Shown here piece after piece: positions 23,775-32,402 of a stretch of 44,590 nucleotides of DNA. The DNA comes from Hyphomicrobiales bacterium. Lineage in GTDB: Bacteria > Pseudomonadota > Alphaproteobacteria > Rhizobiales > Beijerinckiaceae. Below the pieces are notes generated by a model that worked only from the letters and a program-made list of their open reading frames with translations, did no database searches and was not told where the DNA came from. Each line of letters begins with the position of its first letter. Positions within the stretch are counted from its first letter, which is position 1. The stretch covers positions 1-44,590 of the forward strand of contig JAPLOU010000064.1 of assembly GCA_026400535.1 (NCBI GenBank), written 5' to 3'. Both the position numbers and the translations under genes were made by a program.

Positions 23775-24929
23775 ATGGCTGCCATTCCGAAAATCGACTT
23801 CATCGACCTCAAGGCCCAGCGCCGGCATATCGGCCAGGCCATGGACGACGCCATCATGGAGGCTGTGCATGGCGGCAGCTATATCCTTGGACCGCAGGTC
23901 AAGGAATTCGAGGACAAGCTTGCGGCCTTCTGCGGTGCGAAGCATGCGATCGGCTGCGCCAACGGCACCGACGCGATCGCCCTGCCCCTGATGGCGCTGA
24001 AACTTCGCCCCGGCCATGCCGTGATCTGCCCGAGCTTCACCTTCGCCGCAACGGCGGAGGTTGTCGCCTGGCTCGGCGCAACGCCGATCTTCGTCGACAT
24101 TGACGAGACGACCTACAACCTGGACCCCAGGACAGTCGGAGCGGCCATGGACACGGCCAGAACGGCCGGGCTTGAGGTGAAGGCTCTCATTGCGGTCGAT
24201 CTGTTCGGACAACCGGCTGACTATGACCCCCTCGAGGCCTTCTGCAAGGAAGAAGGGATTGTCCTGATATCCGATTCGGCCCAGGGCTTTGGTGCCACCT
24301 ACAAGGGCCGCATCACCGGCTCGATCGGCGATTTCGCCACCACGAGCTTTTTTCCCGCCAAGCCGCTCGGAGCCTACGGCGATGGCGGAGCCATCTTCAC
24401 GGCGCATGACGAACACCATGAGATCATCCGCTCGCTTCATGTTCACGGACGTGGCACGGACAAATACGACAACGTCCGCATCGGCGTGAACTCGAGGCTC
24501 GACACCATCCAGGCGGCGGTGCTGCTCCAGAAGCTTGCCGTCTTCGCAGAGGAAATCGACAAGCGGCAGGTTGTGGCCAGACGCTACAATGATGGCCTTG
24601 CAGATGTGGCGATCACGCCGAAGGTCATGGACGGCTGCATCTCGACCTGGGCGCAGTATGTGATCCGCATTGACGCGGCCAAGCGCGACGGCTTCATCGC
24701 GTCGCTCCGGGCCAGGGGTGTGCCGACCGCAATCTACTACCCCAAGCCCCTGCACAGGCAGACAGCTTACAAGGGCTTCCCCATGGCCGGCAACGGCCTG
24801 CCGATCTCCGACCTCGTCGCCCACGAAGTCGTCGCCCTGCCGATGCACCCCTACCTGGATACCGTGACCCAGGATTACATCATCGAGGCCACGCGCGATG
24901 CCTTGCGGGGCAGCGCGGCGGCGGCATGA
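23775..24929 (+). CDS. DegT/DnrJ/EryC1/StrS-family sugar aminotransferase
   Basis: A 384-residue PLP enzyme. N-terminus: IDFIDLKAQRRHIGQAMDDA. PLP-binding Asp region: GIVLISDSAQGFGATYKGR. Schiff-base Lys: TTSFFPAKPLGAYGDGGAIF. Substrate region: NSRLDTIQAAVLLQKL. It transfers an amino group to a keto-sugar nucleotide; sequence flavour is closest to WbpE-like enzymes acting on 3-keto UDP-sugars, but the exact position cannot be read. Together with the neighbouring dehydratase it suggests an amino-deoxy sugar in the surface polysaccharide. Confidence 0.9.
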   Translation: MAAIPKIDFIDLKAQRRHIGQAMDDAIMEAVHGGSYILGPQVKEFEDKLAAFCGAKHAIGCANGTDAIALPLMALKLRPGHAVICPSFTFAATAEVVAWLGATPIFVDIDETTYNLDPRTVGAAMDTARTAGLEVKALIAVDLFGQPADYDPLEAFCKEEGIVLISDSAQGFGATYKGRITGSIGDFATTSFFPAKPLGAYGDGGAIFTAHDEHHEIIRSLHVHGRGTDKYDNVRIGVNSRLDTIQAAVLLQKLAVFAEEIDKRQVVARRYNDGLADVAITPKVMDGCISTWAQYVIRIDAAKRDGFIASLRARGVPTAIYYPKPLHRQTAYKGFPMAGNGLPISDLVAHEVVALPMHPYLDTVTQDYIIEATRDALRGSAAAA

Positions 24930-25107
24930 GCGGCGGAGCCGCCGTCTGAAGCATGCCTGTGCTGTCTTGCAGGGTGAAGTGGTTCGCAAGGGCAAAGAGG
25001 ACTTCGCTGGTTGGGGATCCGCTTCGGGTTGTGCAATGCAAGTGCATAGGCCATGGTGCTGTTGTAATGTGGATTAGGACTGGTTTTGTGCTGAAAGCGA
25101 GCCGCAA

Positions 25108-27081
25108 GTGCTGACCGGAATGCCACGTGTCCGTGTGATGCGGCTCCTTGGCACCTTGCATGACATGGTGTGTGCCGCTGCGGTTGTGCCGATTGCCTTC
25201 GTTGTCCGCACCGGCGAACTGCCCGAATGGACGACAGCGGTGCTGGTTTTCCAGGGCGCGCTGCTGGTCGGCGCCGCAATCAGTTTCCATCTGTTCGGCC
25301 TCAACCAGGGTTCTTGGCGCTACGCATCGCTGGATGACCTGCTGGGGATCATCCAGTCTGCCATCATGGCCATGCTGATCGCCGTAATCGTGACCTTCGT
25401 GACCTCGCGGCTCGAGACGATTCCACGTCTGGTTCCGATCATCGGCGTCGTGACGCTGATCGTCATCCTGAGCGCACCGAGGCTGCTCTACCGGTTGATC
25501 AAGGATCGCTACATCCAGCGCATGTTCAAGAGCGCGAAGGGTGGAGAGCCCATCCTGATCGTAGGCTATTGCGATGAGGCAAGCGCCTTGATGCGCCATC
25601 TCGAGAGGCAGAAGAAGCCAACCTACCATGTGGCCGGCATCATCGACCATACCGGTCGCCATGTCGGGCGTCGTCTCCACACCGCGCGCGTTCTGGGCAC
25701 GCTGGACGATTTGCAAGGCCTGGTGCGCGCGTTCCGGGCCAGCGGCACACCGATCGCCAAGATTGTGGTGGGCCCGTCCAAGGTCGACCGCGCGGTGATG
25801 GAGAGCATTCTTGACCTTTGTTCCGAGCTGGGCGTACCGGTTTTCAGCCTGCCCAAGAAGGCCCAACTCATGGTCAGCAATGACAGCGCTGCCATCAAGC
25901 CTGTCGCGATCCAGCTTGAGGACCTGTTGGGGCGTCCCCATGCCGATATTGACCTGCAACCCGTCGCCGCGATGCTGTCGGGCAAGACCATTCTCGTCAC
26001 GGGTGGCGGCGGTTCAATCGGCTCGGAACTGGTCGGGCAGATCCTCGCCTACCACCCCGGCCGTCTCGTCGTCGTCGACAATTCCGAGCACAATCTCTAC
26101 GCGATCGACCAAACGGTCCGCAGCAGGAGCCCGGACCAGTCCTTCGCGGCAGTGATCGCGGATGTGCGCGAACGCGAGACGATCCGCGCCATCATGAAAG
26201 CCCATCGTCCCGACCTCGTATTCCATGCCGCGGCGCTGAAGCACGTGCCGCTGGTTGAACACAACATCGTCGAGGGGGCAAAGACCAACATCCTCGGCAC
26301 GATCAACGTCGCCGACACCGCCGTCGAAGCCGGCGCCACCGCCTTTGTGATGGTCTCGACCGACAAGGCCGTCAATCCAACCAATGTCATGGGAGCCAGC
26401 AAGCGCTTTGCCGAGGCGTATTGCCAGATGCTGGACCGCAATCCGGACTACCGCACCAAGTTCATGACCGTCCGCTTCGGCAATGTCCTGGGCTCCGCAG
26501 GCTCCGTCGTGCCGCTGTTCACCCGGCAGATTGCGGCCGGTGGGCCGGTCACCGTGACGCATCGCGACATGCGGCGCTACTTCATGAGCATGCAGGAGGC
26601 GGTAACGCTCGTGCTTGCGGCCTCCGCTAAGGGGCTGTCGCGGCCGACGGAGCGTGGCAAGATCATGGTTCTGGAAATGGGCACCCAGATCCGGATCGTC
26701 GATCTCGCCAACCGCATGATCCAGCTTGCTGGCCTGCGCCCGGGCATCGACATCGATATCCATTTTGTCGGTCTACGGCCGGGCGAGAAGCTGTTTGAAG
26801 AACGGCTGCAGGCGAACGAACACATCGAGGCGACCGATGATAACTGGCTCCTGATGGCGCATCCGCGCGCTGTCGAGCCTGGCCTCCTGGCTGGCGCACT
26901 GGCCCGGCTGAAGGACGCCATCGACGCGCGCGATGAGGCGCGCGTCCTCCTCGCCATCCGTAGCGTGGTGCCGGAACTGTCGACCCAGCAGCCGGCCGTA
27001 ACAGACGAAGTCGAGGCGCGCACCGCCACCGCTGCACCGGCCATCGACATCGCCGATGTCCGCGGACGGCTGAGGAAGTGA
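25108..27081 (+). CDS. Membrane-bound nucleoside-diphosphate-sugar dehydratase (CapD/WbpM type)
   Basis: A 657-residue protein starting at GTG 25108 (ATG 25120 is an alternative). Four N-terminal membrane helices (to about residue 130) are followed by a CoA-binding-like Rossmann region and the catalytic short-chain-dehydrogenase domain: KTILVTGGGGSIGSELVGQI near residue 293, AALKHVPLVEHNIVEGAKTN and the Thr-Met-Lys type site in STDKAVNPTNVMGASKR. WbpM, CapD and FlaA1 relatives are UDP-GlcNAc 4,6-dehydratases or epimerases. The C-terminal 50 residues are Ala-rich and low in complexity. It precedes the WecA-like gene by 7 bp. Confidence 0.9.
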   Translation: MLTGMPRVRVMRLLGTLHDMVCAAAVVPIAFVVRTGELPEWTTAVLVFQGALLVGAAISFHLFGLNQGSWRYASLDDLLGIIQSAIMAMLIAVIVTFVTSRLETIPRLVPIIGVVTLIVILSAPRLLYRLIKDRYIQRMFKSAKGGEPILIVGYCDEASALMRHLERQKKPTYHVAGIIDHTGRHVGRRLHTARVLGTLDDLQGLVRAFRASGTPIAKIVVGPSKVDRAVMESILDLCSELGVPVFSLPKKAQLMVSNDSAAIKPVAIQLEDLLGRPHADIDLQPVAAMLSGKTILVTGGGGSIGSELVGQILAYHPGRLVVVDNSEHNLYAIDQTVRSRSPDQSFAAVIADVRERETIRAIMKAHRPDLVFHAAALKHVPLVEHNIVEGAKTNILGTINVADTAVEAGATAFVMVSTDKAVNPTNVMGASKRFAEAYCQMLDRNPDYRTKFMTVRFGNVLGSAGSVVPLFTRQIAAGGPVTVTHRDMRRYFMSMQEAVTLVLAASAKGLSRPTERGKIMVLEMGTQIRIVDLANRMIQLAGLRPGIDIDIHFVGLRPGEKLFEERLQANEHIEATDDNWLLMAHPRAVEPGLLAGALARLKDAIDARDEARVLLAIRSVVPELSTQQPAVTDEVEARTATAAPAIDIADVRGRLRK

Positions 27082-27088
27082 GCTGCCC

Positions 27089-28129
27089 GTGGCCGACCAT
27101 GCCGGTTTGGTCGGGCTGGCCCTCGCTGTCTTCGTGGCCTCGGCGGTTGGCACGCATGCGCTCGTTCCCTGGCTGACCGCGCTTCGCCTCGTCGACCAGC
27201 CCAATGACCGATCAAGCCATGCTGTCCCAACGCCGCGCGGCGGCGGCCTTGCGCCCGTTCTGGTCCTTGTGCTGGCCGGCATGGCGCTCGTCATCAATCG
27301 GCCGGCCCTCGGGCTGGAGGTGCTGCTGGCGCTCGCAGGGGCGCTCGCCGTGATGTCCCTGGTCGATGATCGCCGCGGGCTTGATCCCCGCCTCCGGTTT
27401 CTCGGACAGTCGGCCGCTGTCGGACTTGCACTGGCCTTCGCTATCGCGGCATGGCCGCAGATCGGGGACGGGCGGACGCCGATCTGGCTGCTCTGGCCGG
27501 GCCTTGCACTGGCCTGGCTGTGGTTCACCAACGCCTTCAATTTCATGGACGGGATCGACGGACTGAGCGGCGTCGAACTCGTTACGCTTGGCGCCGGGAT
27601 TGCAGCCGTGCTGATCGTTCACCACGCGCCTCCCGGAGCGCAAGCGGGCCTGTCTGACGCGCTGATCGGCGCGGGCCTGATGCTTGGCGCCAGCGGAGCC
27701 GGCTTTCTCACCGCCAATTGGCATCCGGCACGGGTCTTCCTCGGCGATGTCGGCAGCATTCCGCTCGGATTTCTCAGCGGTGCGGCCCTGCTGGGGCTGG
27801 CCTCAGCCGGATTTGCAGCCGCTGCCCTCATCCTCCCGGCTTACTATCTGGTGGACGCGACAACGACCCTCGTCCTCCGGCTGTTCCGGGGCGAGCCTGT
27901 CACCCAGCCCCACCGTAGCCATGCCTACCAGATCGCGGTCCGCTCGGGCCTCAGCCACGCCGATGTGTGCAAGCGCGTCATGCTTCTCAACCTTTGCCTC
28001 GTGATACTCGCCGTCCTCTCACCCATGGCGCCGGTCCTTTCGACGAGTCTGGCCTTCCTGGCGGCCAGCCTGCTTTGCCTGTTCTTCCGGCGTTTGCGCC
28101 CCGGCCAACCAAGTGCTGCCGGACGTTAG
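27089..28129 (+). CDS. WecA-like undecaprenyl-phosphate sugar-phosphate transferase
   Basis: A 346-residue polytopic protein from GTG 27089. Family motifs: VDQPNDRSSHAVPTPRGGG near the N-terminus, VMSLVDDRRGLDPRLRFLGQ, the catalytic loop WFTNAFNFMDGIDGLSGVE, and the C-terminal QPHRSHAYQIAV region. It transfers an N-acetyl-amino-sugar-phosphate from UDP to the lipid carrier, the first step of O-antigen or capsule repeat synthesis. Coupling with the preceding dehydratase gives the enzyme its likely substrate, a modified UDP-GlcNAc. Confidence 0.9.
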   Translation: MADHAGLVGLALAVFVASAVGTHALVPWLTALRLVDQPNDRSSHAVPTPRGGGLAPVLVLVLAGMALVINRPALGLEVLLALAGALAVMSLVDDRRGLDPRLRFLGQSAAVGLALAFAIAAWPQIGDGRTPIWLLWPGLALAWLWFTNAFNFMDGIDGLSGVELVTLGAGIAAVLIVHHAPPGAQAGLSDALIGAGLMLGASGAGFLTANWHPARVFLGDVGSIPLGFLSGAALLGLASAGFAAAALILPAYYLVDATTTLVLRLFRGEPVTQPHRSHAYQIAVRSGLSHADVCKRVMLLNLCLVILAVLSPMAPVLSTSLAFLAASLLCLFFRRLRPGQPSAAGR

Positions 28130-28370
28130 CAGTTGACCTTGCGTCGGTAGCCTCGATTCCTTTTGTTGATAGACAATGTCTTGCGGTTCAAGATACACGG
28201 GATACAGCACAGAGTGATTTGATGGTTACTGCGCTGCTTCGAGCTCCAGTTTGCGCTGGTTTCGACCGGCAGGAACCCCATTCATCGCTGCGCGAACAAT
28301 GGTTTTGGACTGCTACATTGGAACCGGGGCAACAGGTCAGACTGCTTCGACGAAAGGCCATCTGAGAGGC

Positions 28371-29534
28371 ATGCGCGTTCTGTACGTCTGCAACGACCAT
28401 GCCTATTTCGAAGCTCATCGCCGTCCACTTGCGAATGCAGCAGCAGCGATCGGCGCGAAGGTGACGCTCGCGACCGGCCATGTCCTGCCTTCAGCGCAGG
28501 TGGATAGCCGGACAGCCTCCGATGGCGTGCCGAGCTCTTCACCTTCGATCATTTCGCTCGATGTCGAACGGCATCGCTTTGACCTCAAACGCGACATCCG
28601 CCTGGCTTTCGACATCCGGGCCGCGGCAAAAGCCAGCCGCGCCGATGTGGTGCACCTTCTCACACTAAAGCCGATTGTCTTCGGCGCACTCGGCTTGCTG
28701 TTCACCGTGGGGCCAACCCGCATCATCGCGACATTTCCGGGTCTCGGACGCGTCTTTGACCGTAGCGACCGCACTCTGCTTGCGCGGTTGCGTCGGCTGC
28801 TGGTCCTGGTCGGCCTGCGCATTGGTCTCGCGCCCGCGCGCGCTCACGCCATTTTCGAGACGCCGGACGACCGCCGCCTCCTGACCGGGCTTGGCGTCAT
28901 TCCAGATGACCGGACAAGCCACATCTCCGGCGCCGGGGTCGATCCGGATCTGTTTGCGCCGGCGCCGCTGCCGGACGGGCCGTTTCGCCTGCTTTACGCC
29001 GGCCGCATCCTGCGCGCCAAGGGAGTGGCCGTCCTGGCAGAGACCGTGGCCTGGCTGCACGCCAGGAACTGTCCGGTCGAAATCCTGATCGCTGGCGACA
29101 CCACCGAGGCGGACCCCGATGCCTTGTCGAAAGCCGAGCTTGATGCTCTCCGCAACGCCCGAGGCGTCACCTGCCTCGGGATGGTCCCCGCAAACAAGAT
29201 GCCGGCGTTGCTTGCCACGGTGCACGCCGTCATATTGCCGACCCGTTATCAAGAAGGCATTCCGCGTATCTTGATCGAGGCCGCCGCAATCGGCCGGCCA
29301 GCCATTGTCTCGGATAACCCCGGCTGCGCGGCCATCATCGCCGATGGCGTCAATGGCCTCATTCTGCCCGAGATCACCGCTGCCGCCGTCGGCGCCGCCG
29401 TGCAGGCGATCGCAAGCGATCACAGTCGGCTTGCATCGCTTTCTGAAGGCGCGCTCAACCGGTTCCAGAGCGGCGGCTTCGCCATGGCCGAGATCAATCT
29501 GGCGACACTGAAGCTCTATGGCGTCGAAGGATAG
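28371..29534 (+). CDS. GT4-family glycosyltransferase
   Basis: A 387-residue GT-B fold enzyme from MRVLYVCNDHAYFEAHRRPL. The donor-binding C-terminal half has LLYAGRILRAKGVAVLAETV and LPTRYQEGIPRILIEAAAIG followed by RPAIVSDNPGC, the retaining GT4 signature with its EGIP..ILIEA helix. It probably adds the second sugar to the lipid-linked primer. The 241-bp gap before it has no gene. The upstream in-frame ATG 28251 would add 40 residues without homology, so 28371 is used. The polysaccharide cluster ends here without a flippase or polymerase in the window. Confidence 0.85.
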   Translation: MRVLYVCNDHAYFEAHRRPLANAAAAIGAKVTLATGHVLPSAQVDSRTASDGVPSSSPSIISLDVERHRFDLKRDIRLAFDIRAAAKASRADVVHLLTLKPIVFGALGLLFTVGPTRIIATFPGLGRVFDRSDRTLLARLRRLLVLVGLRIGLAPARAHAIFETPDDRRLLTGLGVIPDDRTSHISGAGVDPDLFAPAPLPDGPFRLLYAGRILRAKGVAVLAETVAWLHARNCPVEILIAGDTTEADPDALSKAELDALRNARGVTCLGMVPANKMPALLATVHAVILPTRYQEGIPRILIEAAAIGRPAIVSDNPGCAAIIADGVNGLILPEITAAAVGAAVQAIASDHSRLASLSEGALNRFQSGGFAMAEINLATLKLYGVEG

Positions 29535-29666
29535 CCCATCGTGGTTAGCACTTGCGCCTTTGCCGCCGTTCCGCGTCCCAACATGCTCCCCACGTCGCCT
29601 GACTGGCCTTCATGCCGAAGCTGCGCAGGCCGGCACCGCGTGGACTGCCGGATTCGGCCGCGGCCT

Positions 29667-29950
29667 TCAGACGAAGCTGAAGTCGGATTGCGGCGAGGAC
29701 TTCGCTTGTAGCGCGACAATCTGGAAGAGAAGCCGCATTGCCGCGCCGCATTCGCCGGCGCCGGTGCTCACCTAGGTGCTGCCGGTGCCGTAGCCGACGC
29801 CGTACCAATTGCTGTTGGCATAGACCGTGTTCCTCGTCACCTGAGCGCAGGCTGTCAAGCCGGTCTCCGAGGGGTCGAGCCCGTCCTTGCCCCGCACGAA
29901 GTCGTAGACATCGTAGGTGCCCCCGTTCGGGCCAGCAGGTGTGAATGAGC
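29667..29950 (-). pseudogene. Gene fragment with an internal stop, unknown family
   Basis: One minus-strand frame keeps strong G/C third-base bias through TYDVYDFVRGKDGLDPSETG and NTVYANSNWYGVGYGTGST, meets a TAG, then continues VSTGAGECGAAMRLLFQIVA and ends QSDFSFV with a stop at 29667. The continuity on both sides of the TAG suggests one gene with a nonsense mutation. No start codon or recognisable 5' part is left. I do not recognise the family. Confidence 0.4.
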
Positions 29951-30059
29951 ATATAATGTTGTGTCTTCTCTATTTGGCCTTCGCGGTTGCGCGGTTCCGC
30001 TTGCCGATCTGGGGGCTTGATGCTGTCTCGCGGGCTCACGCTTCTCTTCGGGATCAGCC

Positions 30060-30372
30060 ATGGGCTCTCCCAGCATGGCATCCATCCGATCGACACCGCG
30101 CCATGCAACCGGCAATGACCTGTTCACCGGTCAGGTCCAGGTCGCGATTCCAGGGGCCGCCGCCACCGTGCAGCCTTCATACACCCTCGAGGGCGCGCCA
30201 TCCGGGCAACATTGCATCATGCAGCATCAATGCAGGCATGGCCGACATTGTCCCGGTCTTGGCCATGCTGCCGCTCAAACAGGGCGACACGGTGGAACTG
30301 GCGCTTGCAAGGCCTGCGGCCTGCACGATCGGAGCAACGACGACAGGCTTCGACGGCACGCGACTCTGACAG
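30060..30372 (+). pseudogene. Decayed gene fragment, possibly C1q-like beta domain
   Basis: Two overlapping plus-strand frames read as one product. The first has NDLFTGQVQVAIPGAAATVQ and PSYTLEGAPSG. The second has AGMADIVPVLAMLPLKQGDT and VELALARPAACTIGATTTGF, ending at a stop at 30370. The order of beta strands and the GDTVELAL segment recall C1q-like domains of bacterial surface proteins, but this is weak. A shift near 30215-30235 splits the frames. It lies in the same decay zone as the fragment at 29667. Confidence 0.3.
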
Positions 30373-30387
30373 GGCCTCCGGGCCGCG

Positions 30388-31140
30388 TCAGCGCCGGATG
30401 CCCGGAGCCTCTACCGCAAGTCCGCGTGCCTTGTCGGCCAGGAACAGCTCCAGCGCCAGATAATCCGGCGAGGCGAACGGCGCCTGAACCGCACGCACCC
30501 CGAGCGAACAGGCCCGCAAGCGCCGATGCAGTGAGCCGAGCCCGTTCCATTCGAGCCGGTAGGCCGGATAGCCGGTGCCGACGCCATGGGAGATGATGTC
30601 GCCGCGCAGGCGTTTGCCGACGTTTTCCTCATGGCACTGCTGGCAGGACAGGTTGAGCTGTCCCTGACGCAGGCTGTAGAGGCGCCTGCCTTCAGCCAGC
30701 CTCGCAGCTGCAGGACCGTCGATCCGGACATTGACGGGCTGCCCGCGTGAGCGCGCCGCGATCGCGGCCGTGAGCGACAGCAGTGCCTCGCTCTCGTCTC
30801 CGAAGGCGGACGCGCCCTGCTGTTCGGTCCTGCAGCGCTCGATCCTGAGTTCGAGATTGAGCAAGGCGCCATCAGACGCAACCGACGGATAGCGCGCCGC
30901 GACGCCTGACATGCCGGTGATGTCGCCATGGCAACCCGCACAGGTCTGTTTGCCGGGATCAGGCGGCGCCGCGCGCCACAGGGCCTCGCCCTGCTCGACC
31001 CAGAGCCAGCCCGGATGCCGCGCCGGGTCATCCTGCAAGGCCTGCAACTCCGGCGACAGGAACGCGCGCGGGGCGCGTACCTCGCCTGCAAAGGCCGTGG
31101 CGGCCCAGCAGCAAGCCAGCAGCGCCGCGCCTGCCCTCAT
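30388..31140 (-). CDS. soxA: SoxA, c-type cytochrome of the SoxXA complex
   Basis: A 250-residue periplasmic cytochrome with a signal peptide (AALLACCWAATAFAG). It has two heme motifs, CAGCH (about residue 83) and CQQCH (about 182), and the C-terminal LRACSLGVRA that carries the catalytic Cys. SoxXA joins a sulfur compound to the SoxY cysteine with electron release to the hemes. It overlaps soxZ by 4 bp and is the last gene of a six-gene minus-strand operon. Most key residues of a functional SoxA are present. soxB and soxCD are absent from the window. Confidence 0.9.
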   Translation of the reverse strand: MRAGAALLACCWAATAFAGEVRAPRAFLSPELQALQDDPARHPGWLWVEQGEALWRAAPPDPGKQTCAGCHGDITGMSGVAARYPSVASDGALLNLELRIERCRTEQQGASAFGDESEALLSLTAAIAARSRGQPVNVRIDGPAAARLAEGRRLYSLRQGQLNLSCQQCHEENVGKRLRGDIISHGVGTGYPAYRLEWNGLGSLHRRLRACSLGVRAVQAPFASPDYLALELFLADKARGLAVEAPGIRR

Positions 31141-31460
31141 GTCACCACGAGGGTCGCCGCACGGCTGTAGACGGCCCCACCATCCTCAAGCCACTCGAAC
31201 GCGATCACGCCGGTCTCGGTCGCAACCGTCGTGAAGCTGATGAAGGGGTTGGAGGCGATGCCGGACGACAGATCCATCCGGAAGATCTCCTCGCCCGCAT
31301 AGGAGGCCCGGAAGCTGTGGATGATCCGGCGCGGACTGGGCTTCAGGCCCTGCGCATCGACCGCTCGGTCCATGGCATGGCGCACCAGAACCTTGATGTC
31401 GATGATCTCACCCTTGCGGGCGCTCGTCGGCATGGTCACGCGGGCGGTGATGTCAGCCAT
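31137..31460 (-). CDS. soxZ: SoxZ, partner of the SoxY sulfur carrier
   Basis: A 107-residue immunoglobulin-like protein: ITARVTMPTSARKGEIIDIK, IIHSFRASYAGEEIFRMDLS, then NPFISFTTVATETGVIAFEW. This is the normal SoxZ size and order. SoxZ lacks a signal peptide and is exported with SoxY. It lies 3 bp after soxY and overlaps soxA. It is intact. Confidence 0.9.
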   Translation of the reverse strand: MADITARVTMPTSARKGEIIDIKVLVRHAMDRAVDAQGLKPSPRRIIHSFRASYAGEEIFRMDLSSGIASNPFISFTTVATETGVIAFEWLEDGGAVYSRAATLVVT

Positions 31461-31463
31461 CGC

Positions 31464-31949
31464 TCAGCCTCCGTCCACGCAGGCGCCCAGGATCACAATC
31501 ACCTCCTGCTCGGCCCGATGGACCGCGCCGCGGCTGGTCTCGGCCAGGACGACGATGTTCTGCGTGGTGGCGAGCCTGATGCGCGTGGCCACCTCGGCCC
31601 TTCCGGCCCGCGCCGTCAGGTTGAAGGTCGCCACACGGGGAAACGGGTTCTGCTCGGAGAGGATATGGATGGCGCGGACATGATCCTCGCGCGTCATGGC
31701 GCTGTCGACCTTGATCAGCACGTCAACGGAGTTCCCGTTCTCCGAGAGTTTTGGCACATCGAGCGTGATCCCGGCGGCGATCGGCGTGCGCCCGGCCAAC
31801 AGGGCACGCTCGGCGTCCGCATAACTTTCGGACGAACGCGACCGGTTCACCTCCGCCGCCGAACTCGGCATGGGTTGCGCCTGCACGGCAAAGGGCATGG
31901 CGGCCAGCCCTGCCGCCACCATGCGCCGGGTTGGGGCTTTGTCAGCCAT
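31464..31949 (-). CDS. soxY: SoxY sulfur-carrier protein with a variant C-terminal arm
   Basis: A 161-residue protein with a Tat-like signal (APTRRMVAAGLAAMPFAVQA), an Ig-like body (ERALLAGRTPIAAGITLDVP, DHVRAIHILSEQNPFPRVAT) and the swinging C-terminal arm. Canonical SoxY ends GGCGG; here the last residues are VIVILGACVDGG. The Cys is kept but its Gly surroundings are changed. SoxY carries thiosulfate- or sulfide-derived sulfur on this Cys. The change may alter docking to partner enzymes or permit a different one. It sits between soxX and soxZ in the operon. Confidence 0.85.
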   Translation of the reverse strand: MADKAPTRRMVAAGLAAMPFAVQAQPMPSSAAEVNRSRSSESYADAERALLAGRTPIAAGITLDVPKLSENGNSVDVLIKVDSAMTREDHVRAIHILSEQNPFPRVATFNLTARAGRAEVATRIRLATTQNIVVLAETSRGAVHRAEQEVIVILGACVDGG

Positions 31950-31952
31950 GGG

Positions 31953-32402
31953 TCACTCCTTCAGGCTCGCCAGATAGGCCACCACGTCCTCGATCTCCTG
32001 CGCGCCCAGAACGGGCCTTCCCGCATGACGGGCATCCACATTGGTCAGGCCCGAGACGCGGTGATAGGCGGGCATGATCGCCCCTGGGTTCACCTGTGTC
32101 GGATCCACAAGCCTGAGCCGGATCTGGCCTTCCGTCAGCCTGAGCCCGACGCCGGCCAGTGGCGGGCCGATCTCGCCCTGAAAGCGCTCCGTCCGGTCAG
32201 GAATCGCATGGCAGATCAGGCAGTTGCCCGTCTCACGGTTCCTGACCACCAGGGCGCCACGCGCGGCATCGCCGGACAGGCCATGCAGCGGCTGCCCAAT
32301 GGCATCGCCTGACACCTGAAGCGGGACGACCTCACTGGCGCCGGCCGGAGCCAGCGCCAGGAGGCATGCCGCGACAAGCGGCGCGTGCCAACAGGCCGTC
32401 AA
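31953..32402 (-). CDS. soxX: SoxX, c-type cytochrome subunit (TTG start)
   Basis: A 149-residue cytochrome with a signal peptide (PLVAACLLALAPAGAS), a single heme motif NCLICHAIPD and a Met ligand in NPGAIMPAYHRVSGL. The only in-frame start fitting the signal peptide is TTG 32402, which overlaps the stop of the molybdenum enzyme gene (TTGA). The longer open frame upstream is antiparallel shadow of that gene. SoxX forms the SoxXA complex with SoxA. Its coupling to the hydroxylase gene suggests the cytochrome could also take electrons from that enzyme. Confidence 0.85.
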   Translation of the reverse strand: MTACWHAPLVAACLLALAPAGASEVVPLQVSGDAIGQPLHGLSGDAARGALVVRNRETGNCLICHAIPDRTERFQGEIGPPLAGVGLRLTEGQIRLRLVDPTQVNPGAIMPAYHRVSGLTNVDARHAGRPVLGAQEIEDVVAYLASLKE

